Assembly (NCBI GenBank): GCA_050183765.1
Contig: JBFXAZ010000004.1
Location: 1-64,000 of the forward strand
DNA length: 64,000 bases
Direction: 5' to 3'
Source: JAFAZJ01 sp050183765
GTDB lineage: Bacteria > Pseudomonadota > Alphaproteobacteria > Reyranellales > Reyranellaceae
The notes below the pieces were generated by a model. That model was not told the origin of the DNA and ran no database searches. It was given only the letters and a program-made list of their open reading frames with translations. Made by a program: the position numbers and the translations under genes. Numbering within the stretch: position 1 is the first letter of the stretch; each line of letters begins with the position of its first letter. Shown here one piece after another: positions 1 through 7,559 of this stretch.

Positions 1-30
1 CGTTGGCCCCCCCTGATTCGGAGTCCACCT

Positions 31-93
31 GTCATCCCGAGCGCAGCGAGGGATCTAGGCTGACCCTGGATCCCGCGCTACGCTCGGGATGAC
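31..93. repeat. type-A palindromic repeat, copy 1
   Basis: Imperfect inverted repeat: arms GTCATCCCGAGCGCAGCGAG and CGCTACGCTCGGGATGAC around a short spacer. It encodes the C-terminal tail and stop of the PhyH gene read leftwards. Confidence 0.85.
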
Positions 94-1282
94 AGTGGGC
101 TCTTGTCCTGCGCTCGTTGCCCGAAATAAACATGTCGCGCTGATTGTAGTTGTGCAGCAGCGTCCGACGCGTCGTCTCGTTGAAGCGGTTTTCGTCCTCG
201 CGACCGGCGAGCGGCTTGTAGACGTACGGCGTCTCGTGCGGGAAGCGCTGCCGTCGCGCGTCGATCGCCAGCAGGATGATGCGGCAGCGTTCGTCGATGC
301 GCGCCTGGTCGTAGGTCTCGACCACGCCGTGCAGGCGCTTCGCCGCGACATTGAGCACGCGCTTGCGCGGGAAGAAGCCCTCGTTGAGCGTGATGCGCCG
401 ATCGGGCGAGGAGTTGGCGAACGAGCCATGCAGCAGCTGGCGGTTGGTGACGATCGTGTCGCCCGCCTCGCACAGCATCGGCACCGCGCCCTCGATGCGC
501 TCCGAGCCCGACTCGGCGACCTTGCGGCGGATGTCGGCCTTGCCCAGCTTGTGGCTGCCCGGCAGCACCCACACGCCATTGCCGGCGGTGCTGGGATAGA
601 GCTGGGTCATGAAGTTGAAGCCGTGCGCGCCCTGGTCCCAGTCGGGCGCGTTCCAGTGCGTCGTGCCGTCCTGGTGCCAGGCGACCGACGGCCCCAGTCC
701 CGGCTCCTTCACGAACGTCACCTCGTTGTAGGGCACGAAATCGTCGCCGAGGATCGAGGCGGCGACGCCCAGCAGGCCGGGATGGCCGTAGAGCCGCAGG
801 CACTCGTCCATCAGGTGCAGGTTGCCGTCGAGCAGCTCGACCACCCATTCGGGATCGTCGCGGCCCGGCTCGGGCTGCAGCATCTGCACCGGATGGCGGC
901 CGTTGTTCTTGTCGGTGCCGCCGACGGAATCGCTGAGCGGCCGGGCGATGCGATAGGGCGGCTTGATGATGCCCTCGCCCAGCGCCTTCCGGCCGAAGCG
1001 ATCGAGCTTGGCATCCGGCGCCACCGGCGCGCGCGCCAGCACGCGATCGACGGCGGCGCGCAGCTCGGCCAACTCCTCGTCGCCGACGACGCCCTCGAAG
1101 ACGTAGAAGCCGTGCGTCCAGTAGGACTCGATGATCTCGGGCATCAGCCTGCCGTCGGCGCCGAAGCGGATCGGCCCGCGATTGCCCAGCGCCCGCGCAC
1201 GCGCCTCGCCGGCGCGGCTGTAGGCGGCCATCGTCCGGGCATGATCTGCCGCAGTCAGCGGCGCGGTCTCGGTCATCGCCAT
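32..1282 (-). CDS. phytanoyl-CoA dioxygenase (PhyH)-family protein
   Basis: Predicted Fe(II)/2-oxoglutarate-dependent oxygenase of the PhyH family, about 416 aa, cytosolic; substrate unknown. The metal-binding facial triad is visible as WHQDGTTHW (His203/Asp205) plus the later QLLHGSF histidine, followed by an Arg in PDRR that would bind 2-oxoglutarate. I place the start at 1282 because GGAGA lies about 8 nt upstream. The open frame continues to 1369, but those extra residues are encoded by a type-B repeat. The native protein seems to end near ISGNERR. The last ~20 residues (CHPERSAGSR...) are translated from a type-A palindromic repeat, whose distal TGA is the stop. It lies downstream of the deacylase gene on the same strand, separated by the repeat. 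The family call is firm; the substrate is unknown. Confidence 0.88.
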   Translation of the reverse strand: MAMTETAPLTAADHARTMAAYSRAGEARARALGNRGPIRFGADGRLMPEIIESYWTHGFYVFEGVVGDEELAELRAAVDRVLARAPVAPDAKLDRFGRKALGEGIIKPPYRIARPLSDSVGGTDKNNGRHPVQMLQPEPGRDDPEWVVELLDGNLHLMDECLRLYGHPGLLGVAASILGDDFVPYNEVTFVKEPGLGPSVAWHQDGTTHWNAPDWDQGAHGFNFMTQLYPSTAGNGVWVLPGSHKLGKADIRRKVAESGSERIEGAVPMLCEAGDTIVTNRQLLHGSFANSSPDRRITLNEGFFPRKRVLNVAAKRLHGVVETYDQARIDERCRIILLAIDARRQRFPHETPYVYKPLAGREDENRFNETTRRTLLHNYNQRDMFISGNERRTRAHCHPERSAGSRVSLDPSLRSG

Positions 1283-1308
1283 GGCAACAGTCTCCATCGA
1301 CAGCACAA

Positions 1309-1432
1309 TACCTTCCCCCGGAGGGGGAAGGTGGCGCGGAGCGACGGATGGGGGATGCCTCAACGACATCGCCGTCCGTCTTCGACATCCCCCATCCGCC
1401 CTTTGGGCACCTTCCCCCTCCGGGGGAAGGTA
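1309..1432. repeat. type-B composite palindromic repeat, copy 1
   Basis: Two hairpin tips (CTTCCCCCGGAGGGGGAAG and CTTCCCCCTCCGGGGGAAG) flank inverted inner arms (GACGGATGGGGGATG / CATCCCCCATCCG). It fills the gap between the PhyH and deacylase genes. Confidence 0.88.
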
Positions 1433-1435
1433 AGA

Positions 1436-3109
1436 TCAGCCCCTGAGCACCATGCCCGCCTTCGACTGGTGCAATTGCCCCTGCTCCCAGGTCACGGCGC
1501 CGTTGACGATGGTGTACTCGACGCCGCGCGAGGGCATGACGATGCGCTTGGCGCCGCCCGGCAGGTCGTAGCGGCGCTCGCCGTGGTTGGACGAGCCGAT
1601 GGCACCGGCGTCGAAGATCGCCACGTCGGCCGGCGCGCCCTTGGTCAGGCGGCCGCGATCCTTCAGGCCGAAGAGATCGGCCGGGTCGGAGGTCAGCCGG
1701 CGCACGCCCTCCTCCAAGGTCAGCACCTCTTTCTCGCGCACCCAGGTGCCCAGCAGGTAGGTCGGGTAGCCGGCGTCGCACAGCATGTCGACATGCGCGC
1801 CGCCGTCACCCAGCGCCATCAGGATCGACTTGTTGTTGAGCAGCTCGCGCATGCGGTCCTCGCGCGTGTTCCACGAGGCCATGGTGAGCTCGCAGTCGAG
1901 GTTGTCGGCCAGCACCAGGTCGAGGAAGGCATCGACGCCGTCCTTGCCCTGCTCCTGCGCGATCTGCGCCACCGACTTGCCCTCGAGCGACTTCAGCGCC
2001 GGGTTCTTCACCGCGTAGACGCCGATGCGGCCCCAGTTGCTGAAGCCGGTCGGGTTCTTGAGGTTCTCGCGGAACTCGTTGCGGAAGGCCGGGTCGGCAT
2101 AGACCTTCTTCTGCGCCTCCGGGTTGGTGTCGGCGAACACGCGCTTCCACGCCGGGAAGGCGGCGAAGGCGAAGGGGTTCTTCATGTCGACTTCGCGGGT
2201 GAGCGGCAGCGGCGAGGTCTGCGGGCGCGCGCCCTTGGCGACCTGCGGCGCACAGCGGCGCAGCGTGTCGCGCACCGCCTCGGGGATGTCGTCACGGTCG
2301 AACAGGGCGATGAAGGTCACCGGCCGGCCGCTCTCCTCGAGCAGGAAGTCGAGCAGGTCGCACTGGTCCTGCTCGAGCACGCCGACCTGGCGGGTGAGCG
2401 CGATCTCGATGGCGCCCTTGCCGCGCTTCTTGAGCTGGTTGGCGTAGGCCTTCATCTCCTCGCGGCTGGCGTTGCGGCAGGCCAGCGGCTTGCCCTCGAA
2501 GCCCATGTGCTGGTTGAGCGTCGTGCTGGAGAAGCCCAGCGCGCCGGCATCGACCGCCTCGCCGATCAGCCGGGCGATCTCGGCCGTCTCCTCGGCATTG
2601 GCGGCGCGCTCCATCGAGGCCTCGCCCATGACGTAGTGCCGGAACGGCGTGAGCGGCGCGATGAAGGCGAGGTTGAGCGAGGGCCGGCGCGCGGCGGCGG
2701 CGTCCATGAACTGCGGGAAGGTCTCCCAGTCCCAGGTGATGCCCTTGTTGAGCACGTCGAAGGGAATGCCCTCGACGTTCACCAGGTCCTTCATCGCGAT
2801 CTCGCGGGTTTCGGGCTTGCACGGCGCGATGCCGACGCCGCAATTGCCCATCACCACCGAGGTCACGCCATGCCACGACGAGGGCGTCACCGCGCCGTCC
2901 CAGCAGATCTGCGCGTCGTAATGCGTGTGCGGATCGACGAAGCCCGGCGCCACGACCAGCCCGTGCGCGTCGATGGTGCGCTTCGCACCCTCGGTGATCT
3001 TGCCGATCTCGGCGACCGTGCCGTTGGCGATCGCGACGTCGGCCTGGTAGCGCGCCGCGCCGGTGCCGTCGACCACGGTGCCGTTCTTGATGACGACGTC
3101 GTAGCTCAT
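1436..3109 (-). CDS. N-acyl-D-amino-acid deacylase family amidohydrolase
   Basis: Metal-dependent amidohydrolase of the D-aminoacylase type, 557 aa, expected to hydrolyse an N-acylated D-amino acid or a related cyclic amide in the cytosol. The N-terminus has the small beta-sandwich typical of the superfamily (DVVIKNGTVVDGTG). The metal motif HTHYDAQ follows at about residues 65-71. The C-terminal half carries the family features LGDGGAHVDM and DPADLFGLKDRG. The start at 3109 is supported by GGGAGGAAACC immediately upstream. The next gene upstream on this strand (diheme cytochrome) ends 100 bp away, so it probably has its own promoter. Substrate specificity cannot be read from sequence; dihydropyrimidinase-like activity is a weaker alternative. 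Confidence 0.88.
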   Translation of the reverse strand: MSYDVVIKNGTVVDGTGAARYQADVAIANGTVAEIGKITEGAKRTIDAHGLVVAPGFVDPHTHYDAQICWDGAVTPSSWHGVTSVVMGNCGVGIAPCKPETREIAMKDLVNVEGIPFDVLNKGITWDWETFPQFMDAAAARRPSLNLAFIAPLTPFRHYVMGEASMERAANAEETAEIARLIGEAVDAGALGFSSTTLNQHMGFEGKPLACRNASREEMKAYANQLKKRGKGAIEIALTRQVGVLEQDQCDLLDFLLEESGRPVTFIALFDRDDIPEAVRDTLRRCAPQVAKGARPQTSPLPLTREVDMKNPFAFAAFPAWKRVFADTNPEAQKKVYADPAFRNEFRENLKNPTGFSNWGRIGVYAVKNPALKSLEGKSVAQIAQEQGKDGVDAFLDLVLADNLDCELTMASWNTREDRMRELLNNKSILMALGDGGAHVDMLCDAGYPTYLLGTWVREKEVLTLEEGVRRLTSDPADLFGLKDRGRLTKGAPADVAIFDAGAIGSSNHGERRYDLPGGAKRIVMPSRGVEYTIVNGAVTWEQGQLHQSKAGMVLRG

Positions 3110-3209
3110 GGTTTCCTCCCAAGGAACCGCGGCCACAGCGTATCACCCTCACCAGGTCCCGCTACCACAACTCTGCATAGCGCGTCCGCGATCCGAGGGC
3201 AGGGCCGCT

Positions 3210-3671
3210 TCACTCCTCATAGACCCCACGCTCCGCGCCGCTGTGACAGGCGAGGCAGTTGGACTTGGTGACCACCTTCGGGTGCGACCACACCGAGGCG
3301 GCGAAGCGGTGCTTGCGCAGGAAGGCCGGGTTCTCGGTGATGCGCAGCGGCGCGCCGCCGGGCGCGACCCAGCGCATGTACTTGCGCGCAGCGCCCCGGC
3401 CGGCGGCGTCGCCGGCATTGGCGAGGAGATAGCGGCGGATGATCGCGGCGCTATCGGCCGGCAGGCTGGCGTCCTCGCCGAAATGCTCGGCGAGGCCCTC
3501 GATGATCCGGTCCCACGAGCGAGCCGGCAGGAAGCCGGGCTGGAACGCCATGTGACAGGCGCCGCATTCCTTCTTCACGGTGGCGTCGCGGACGGGCGGC
3601 ATCCGGTCGTCGTCGGCGACGGCCGGTGCCGCCGCGAGCAGCAGGCCCAGGACGAGCGCGAGATGGCGCAT
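3210..3671 (-). CDS. diheme cytochrome c (DHC type)
   Basis: Periplasmic 153-aa c-type cytochrome with an N-terminal signal peptide (residues 1-19, ending AVA) and two haem-attachment motifs, CGACH (Cys36-His40) and CLACH (Cys139-His143). The gene order cytochrome b561, SHP, then diheme cytochrome matches the SHP/DHC cluster known from Rhodobacter sphaeroides and Shewanella. There DHC is the likely electron donor to SHP. It is the last gene of this minus-strand operon: the start codon is 2 bp past the SHP stop, so the two are co-translated. Family and context agree well; the physiological oxidant is not known. Confidence 0.9.
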   Translation of the reverse strand: MRHLALVLGLLLAAAPAVADDDRMPPVRDATVKKECGACHMAFQPGFLPARSWDRIIEGLAEHFGEDASLPADSAAIIRRYLLANAGDAAGRGAARKYMRWVAPGGAPLRITENPAFLRKHRFAASVWSHPKVVTKSNCLACHSGAERGVYEE

Positions 3672-3673
3672 GA

Positions 3674-4078
3674 TCACTGCCCCGCCATGAAGGTGATGTA
3701 GTCGCCCTTCTCGAGCGGCGTGCATTCGCGGCCGAGCACGCTGCGGCAATCGCGCGCGAACTGCTTCTCGACCGTCGCGGCGTCGGTGAAGCGCCCGGGA
3801 TTGACCGAGACCGCCACCGGCTTGATCGGCCGTCCGGTCTTGGCGTTGCGGCCGGGCAGGCGGGGATCGTCGGTGTGACAGGCGGTGCACGACGCGGTGC
3901 GCGCATCGCCGCCGGCCCACTTTGTGCGGAACAGGGCTTCGCCGCGCTGGGCGGAGAAGCCGGCGCCGCCGGCCTTGGCGGCGTAGCCGGCGAGGATCGC
4001 GTCGCGGCGGGCATCGCCGGCCAGCGCGATGGCGGGCAGCGCGGCCGCGGCGGCGGCCAGCATCAGGCGGCGGATCAT
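3674..4078 (-). CDS. SHP-type oxygen-binding monohaem cytochrome c (DUF1924)
   Basis: 134-aa exported cytochrome of the sphaeroides haem protein family. It has a signal peptide (residues 1-20), a single haem motif CTACH (Cys64-His68) and the family C-terminus ARDCRSVLGRECTPLEKGD, whose Cys111 and Cys119 should form the disulfide known in SHP. SHP proteins bind O2 or NO at a haem whose sixth ligand, an Asn, leaves on reduction. Aligned from memory, that Asn position is Asp110 here. The ATG overlaps the cytochrome b561 stop (ATGA), showing translational coupling, and the gene precedes the diheme cytochrome by 2 bp. The family assignment is strong; the ligand inference needs an alignment. Confidence 0.9.
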   Translation of the reverse strand: MIRRLMLAAAAAALPAIALAGDARRDAILAGYAAKAGGAGFSAQRGEALFRTKWAGGDARTASCTACHTDDPRLPGRNAKTGRPIKPVAVSVNPGRFTDAATVEKQFARDCRSVLGRECTPLEKGDYITFMAGQ

Positions 4079-4533
4079 CGCGCGCCCTCCGCGCGATGGA
4101 CCAGGCGGCCGAACCACTTGCGGCCGTGCATGACCGCGACGAAGGCGATGTGGCCGAAGATCAGCCACAGCGAGGCCTCGGCGATGGCCTCGTGCGGGTC
4201 CTCCATCCAGCCCACCCAGTCGGCCGCGGCGCCGGCACCGGCGGCGAGGCCGACCACGATCAGCAGCGCGGCGGCGAACCAGGCGAAGAGCGGATGCCGC
4301 CCCTTGCGCGCCTTCAGCCAGGCGAGGCCGGCCGCCAGGCTGGGCCGCTTCAGGCGCCACAGGCTGCCGTCAGGCGCCGCGAGGCCGCCGATCAGCCGCA
4401 CGACGATCGCGCCCAGCACGGCGTAGCCGGCGAACTGGTGCATCGCGTAGGTGTCTTCGTCGGCCGTGACGTAGGCGACAAGGAACGCGCCGGCCAGCCA
4501 GGCATGCCAGGTGGTCAGCAGCGTGAGGGGCAA
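4075..4533 (-). CDS. cytochrome b561-type membrane protein
   Basis: Four-helix di-haem cytochrome b that should pass electrons from the quinone pool to the diheme cytochrome c and SHP. Four hydrophobic segments are visible. Candidate haem histidines lie in TTWHAW, YAMHQFAG, EDPHEAIAEA and FGHIAFV. The N-terminus is unusual: the frame stays open to 4716 but runs through a type-C repeat (about 60 repeat-encoded residues). The usual VRVWD...RxFHW start of the family is missing. I prefer a TTG start at 4533, with AAGGAA from the repeat edge 12 nt upstream, giving 152 aa. The stop overlaps the SHP start. The identity of the body is firm; the start is uncertain. Confidence 0.85.
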   Translation of the reverse strand: MPLTLLTTWHAWLAGAFLVAYVTADEDTYAMHQFAGYAVLGAIVVRLIGGLAAPDGSLWRLKRPSLAAGLAWLKARKGRHPLFAWFAAALLIVVGLAAGAGAAADWVGWMEDPHEAIAEASLWLIFGHIAFVAVMHGRKWFGRLVHRAEGAR

Positions 4534-4547
4534 CCGCGAGCCGCGTT

Positions 4548-4704
4548 CCTTCTCCCCGCGCAGGCGGGGAGAAGGTGCCCGAAGGGTGGATGAGGGGCTT
4601 CGCGGTGCTTTCACGGCGACGGTGGAAGTCGTTGCGCGAGGAAGCCCCTCATCCGCCTCGCTGGCGCTCGGCACCTTCTCCCCGCCTGCGCAGGGAGAAG
4701 GGAA
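4548..4704. repeat. type-C composite palindromic repeat, copy 1
   Basis: Hairpin tips CTTCTCCCCGC...GCGGGGAGAAG at each end. Inner inverted arms: GGATGAGGGGCTTCGCGG and GAAGCCCCTCATCCGCC. It is inserted between the small exported gene and cytochrome b561 and abuts the latter's coding start. Confidence 0.88.
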
Positions 4705-4728
4705 GGATACGCTCATGGTCGCCTCCGT

Positions 4729-4977
4729 TCAGTCGTCGCGGTCGGTGTCGCGGTCGCGGTCAGCGTCGCGGTGACGTTCGCGACCGGCATCGCGCTCGCG
4801 GCCGTCATGGTGCCGGCGGCCATCGCGGTGCAGGCGCGCGTCGTCGGCCGGCTGCGGCAGGTAGCCGGTCGCGGCCGGCGGCGGCTCGTTGCGGTCCTTC
4901 GCCTGCGCGTAGACGGCGGCCGCGCCGCCGATCAGCGTCGCCGCGACCAGACCCTGGATGATCATCTTGCCAAGCAT
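4729..4977 (-). CDS. small exported Arg/His/Asp-rich protein, unrecognised
   Basis: 82-aa protein that I do not recognise. It has an N-terminal hydrophobic segment (MIIQGLVAATLIGGAAAVYA, residues 5-24) that could be a signal peptide or anchor. A short Pro/Ala linker follows, then a C-terminal run of about 35 residues made almost only of Arg, His, Asp, Gly and Glu in degenerate HRDxxR units. The start is very well supported by AAAGGAGGGACACG before the ATG. It is the first gene of the cytochrome b561-SHP-DHC operon and faces the PepSY/two-component genes. Its charged tail could bind metal, haem or phosphate, but that is speculation. Confidence 0.7.
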   Translation of the reverse strand: MLGKMIIQGLVAATLIGGAAAVYAQAKDRNEPPPAATGYLPQPADDARLHRDGRRHHDGRERDAGRERHRDADRDRDTDRDD

Positions 4978-5024
4978 CGTGTCCCTCCTTTGGGTTTCGA
5001 TGCCGGCGACGCTAGCGAAGTCGA

Positions 5025-5081
5025 GCTGAACGAGGTCTGACCCGCGCGTTCATCCCGCGTTCAGCTTCGCTCGCATAGAAT
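5025..5081 (+). promoter_or_regulatory. divergent regulator-binding region and leaderless promoter
   Basis: Two direct CGTTCA boxes at 5047-5052 and 5058-5063, one DNA turn (11 bp) apart. An inverted copy (TGAACG) lies at 5027-5032, inside a longer inverted repeat (AGCTGAACG / CGTTCAGCT). TAGAAT at 5076-5081 makes a good -10 for the plus strand. The direct boxes then cover the -35 position, as in OmpR/PhoB-class activated promoters. Transcription would begin close to the ATG at 5088, giving a nearly leaderless mRNA. The adjacent OmpR-type regulator is the obvious ligand (inference). Confidence 0.6.
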
Positions 5082-5087
5082 GGCGCC

Positions 5088-5393
5088 ATGAGATGGCTGC
5101 TCGTATTGCTGCTGGCGTTGCTCGCGGCGGCCGGCACGGCCGCGGCCCGCGGCGACCACGACCGCGCGCGCCGCGCCGTCGAGGAGGGGCGCATCCTGCC
5201 GCTGAAGGACATCCTGGCGCGGGCGCAGGCGACGCATCCCGGCCAGGTGATCGAAGCCGAGCTGGAGGACGAGGGCGGCGCGCTGGTCTATGAGATCAAG
5301 CTGCTGCGCAACGACGGCCGGATGATGAAGCTCCACTACGACGCCGCCACCGGCACGCTGCTGAAGGTCGAGGGACGGGACCGGCGGCGATGA
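5088..5393 (+). CDS. PepSY domain-containing exported protein
   Basis: 101-aa periplasmic protein. It has a signal peptide (RWLLVLLLALLAAAGTAAA, residues 2-20) and one PepSY domain (about residues 37-97), with the characteristic LKDILARAQATHPGQVIEAEL...YEIKLLRNDG pattern. Small PepSY proteins are commonly encoded in front of PhoP/PhoQ- or QseB-like two-component systems and are thought to modulate the sensor. Here the stop overlaps the response regulator start (ATGA), so the three genes form one translationally coupled operon driven from the CGTTCA-box promoter. Confidence 0.88.
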   Translation: MRWLLVLLLALLAAAGTAAARGDHDRARRAVEEGRILPLKDILARAQATHPGQVIEAELEDEGGALVYEIKLLRNDGRMMKLHYDAATGTLLKVEGRDRRR

Positions 5394-6055
5394 GGATCCT
5401 GGTCGTCGAGGACGAGCCGGCCCTGGCGTTGCGCCTGCAGCAGGCGCTCGAAGCCGCGGGCTTCGCGGTCGACGTCGCCTATGACGGCGAGGAAGGCTGG
5501 CATCTCGGCGACACCGAGGCGTACGACGCCATCGTGCTCGATCTCGGGCTGCCGCGCATCGACGGCGTGTCGGTGCTGCAGCGCTGGCGCGAGGCGGGCC
5601 GCACCATGCCCGTGCTGATCCTGACCGCGCGCGGCCGCTGGTCGGAGAAGATGGCCGGTTTCAACGCCGGCGCCGACGACTACATGACCAAGCCGTTCGA
5701 GATGCAGGAGGTCGTCTATCGCCTGCGGGCGTTGATCCGGCGCGCCTCGGGCCACGCGCAGCCCGAGCTGGCCTGCGGCCCGCTGCGCCTCGACACCAAC
5801 ACCGCGCGCGTGACCAGGGACGGCGTTCCCGTCCAGCTCACGGCGCAGGAGTTCCGCATCCTCTCCTACCTGATCCACCACCCCGACCGCGTCGTCAGCC
5901 GCACCGAGCTGATGGAGCACGTCTACGACCGGCACTTCGACAGCGACTCCAACGTGCTCGAGGTCCTGCTCGGCCGCATCCGCCGCAAGGTCGGCGCCGG
6001 CCTGATCCAGACCGTGCGCGGCCAGGGCTACAGGATGACGGCGGGCGAGCCATGA
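5390..6055 (+). CDS. OmpR/PhoP-family response regulator
   Basis: 221-aa transcription factor. The receiver domain (residues 1-115) has the acidic pocket Glu7/Asp8, phospho-acceptor Asp51 (IVLDLGLP), Thr79 and Lys101 (MTKPFE). The winged-helix DNA-binding domain (about 125-218) ends in the typical RIRRKVGAGLIQTVRGQGYRM. It lies between the PepSY gene and the kinase, with ATGA overlaps on both sides. The nearest relatives by eye are PhoP/FeuP-like regulators. It probably binds the CGTTCA repeats upstream and so controls both its own operon and the SHP cytochrome operon; that link is inferred from position. Confidence 0.93.
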   Translation: MRILVVEDEPALALRLQQALEAAGFAVDVAYDGEEGWHLGDTEAYDAIVLDLGLPRIDGVSVLQRWREAGRTMPVLILTARGRWSEKMAGFNAGADDYMTKPFEMQEVVYRLRALIRRASGHAQPELACGPLRLDTNTARVTRDGVPVQLTAQEFRILSYLIHHPDRVVSRTELMEHVYDRHFDSDSNVLEVLLGRIRRKVGAGLIQTVRGQGYRMTAGEP

Positions 6056-7404
6056 CGGCGGCGGCAGGCGACGCCACGCGGCCGGCGGCGTCGCTCTCCC
6101 TTCGTCTCGTCGCCGCCGCGGTGATCTGGCTGGCGGCGATGCTGGCGATCGGCGGCGTCGTGCTGGCGCTGGCCTTCCGCGATTCGCTCGAGCGCGAGTT
6201 CACCACCCGGCTCGACGCCCTCTTGAAGGCGATGATCGCCGCGACCGACATCGCGCCCGACGGCACGGTCGTCCTCGTGCGTCCGCTGGGCGATCCGCGC
6301 TTCGAGCGGGTGTTCTCCGGATGGTACTGGCAGGTGACCGAGCCGGGCGGACGCCAGGTCCGCTCGCGCTCGCTGTGGGACAGCGTCATCGCGCCGGTCG
6401 ATGGCGGCGAAGGCCTGCACACGCGGCGCATTGCGGGGCCCAACGGCGAGACGCTGCTGGTGGTCGAGCGCGATCTGCTGTTCGCCGACGCGCGCGGGCC
6501 GGTGCACCTGCTGGTCGCCGGCGATCTGCGCGAGGTCGACGAGGGCATCGTGCGGTTCAACCTGCTGCTGGTCTCTTCGCTCGGCCTGATGGGGCTCGGC
6601 ATGGCGATCGCCGTCGTCATCCAGGTCCGCTACGGCCTGCGCCCCCTGCGCGCGATGGCCGCCGACCTGCGCACGGTGCGCGAAGGCGCCCAGGCGCGGC
6701 TGTCGGGACGCTACCCGCGCGAGGTCGCACCGCTGGCCGAGGCGATGAACGGCGTGCTCGACAAGGACGCGGAGCTGATCGAGCGGGCGCGCACCCATGT
6801 CGGCAACCTGGCGCACGGGCTGAAGACCTCGCTGGCGATCGCCTCGGCCGAGCTGGATGGCGCCTCCGACCGCAAGGTGCTGGCCGAGCAGTTCGAGGTG
6901 ATGCGGCGGCTGGTCGAGCACCACCTCGGCCGCGCCTCGGCGGTGGCCGGCGCCGGCCGCTCGATCGGCGCGCGGGTCGCGTTGCGGCCCGTCGCCCAGG
7001 ACATCGCCGCGGCGCTCGCCAAGGTGTTCGCCGAGCGCAAGCCGGCCATCGACCTCGACATCGCCGACGACGTGACGTTCCACGGCCATCGCGAGGATCT
7101 GGAGGAGATCCTCGGCAACCTGATGGAGAACGCCTGCAAATGGGCCCGCGGCCGCGTCGCGGTCTCGGCGCGCGACGACGGCAAGGCGCTGGTCCTGTCG
7201 GTCGACGACGACGGTCCCGGCATGCCGCAGGCCGAGGCCGACGACGCGGCGCGGCGCGGCCGGCGCCTCGACGAGAAGGTTCCCGGCTGGGGCCTGGGGC
7301 TGTCGATCGTCTCCGATCTCGTCCAGGTCAACGGCGGCGAGATGAAATTCCAGCGATCCGGGCTGGGCGGGCTCTCGGTCGTGGTACGCATTCCGCACGC
7401 GTAA
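6052..7404 (+). CDS. PhoQ/FeuQ-like sensor histidine kinase
   Basis: 450-aa inner-membrane kinase. Order: TM1 (about residues 18-42), a periplasmic sensor domain (about 43-165), TM2 (168-192), a HAMP-like segment, then the dimerisation helix with phospho-acceptor His255 in NLAHGLKTS. The HGLKT form is shared with PhoQ, which has HSLKT. The ATPase domain has the N box NLMENACKWA (Asn360), DDDGPGM (G1) and GWGLGLSIV (G2). Its start overlaps the regulator stop. The stimulus is unknown. The PepSY neighbour and the divergent SHP/DHC/cytochrome b operon suggest an envelope or redox/metal signal. Confidence 0.92.
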   Translation: MTAAAGDATRPAASLSLRLVAAAVIWLAAMLAIGGVVLALAFRDSLEREFTTRLDALLKAMIAATDIAPDGTVVLVRPLGDPRFERVFSGWYWQVTEPGGRQVRSRSLWDSVIAPVDGGEGLHTRRIAGPNGETLLVVERDLLFADARGPVHLLVAGDLREVDEGIVRFNLLLVSSLGLMGLGMAIAVVIQVRYGLRPLRAMAADLRTVREGAQARLSGRYPREVAPLAEAMNGVLDKDAELIERARTHVGNLAHGLKTSLAIASAELDGASDRKVLAEQFEVMRRLVEHHLGRASAVAGAGRSIGARVALRPVAQDIAAALAKVFAERKPAIDLDIADDVTFHGHREDLEEILGNLMENACKWARGRVAVSARDDGKALVLSVDDDGPGMPQAEADDAARRGRRLDEKVPGWGLGLSIVSDLVQVNGGEMKFQRSGLGGLSVVVRIPHA

Positions 7405-7559
7405 AGCCACGCCATGCGAATCCCGGCGGGAAGCCCGGCGTGAATCGGCCGGACCGGCCGCGCATCAGCGTTTTACACAGGCGAAACGAGTCGCCACTAT
7501 AGGGACGTGGTTTTGGGTCCTTAGGGAGAGGGCCCAGCATTTCCAAGCGGGACCGAACG

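Noticed and set aside
89..3271. Plus-strand open frame of 1060 codons
   Set aside because: Antisense shadow of the PhyH and deacylase genes, running through a palindromic repeat; no domain is recognisable.
7405..7559. Promoter of the molybdenum hydroxylase operon (TTTACA / CTATAG)
   Set aside because: Spacing between the candidate hexamers is not optimal and several pairings are equally good; noted in the gene entry but not listed as a site.
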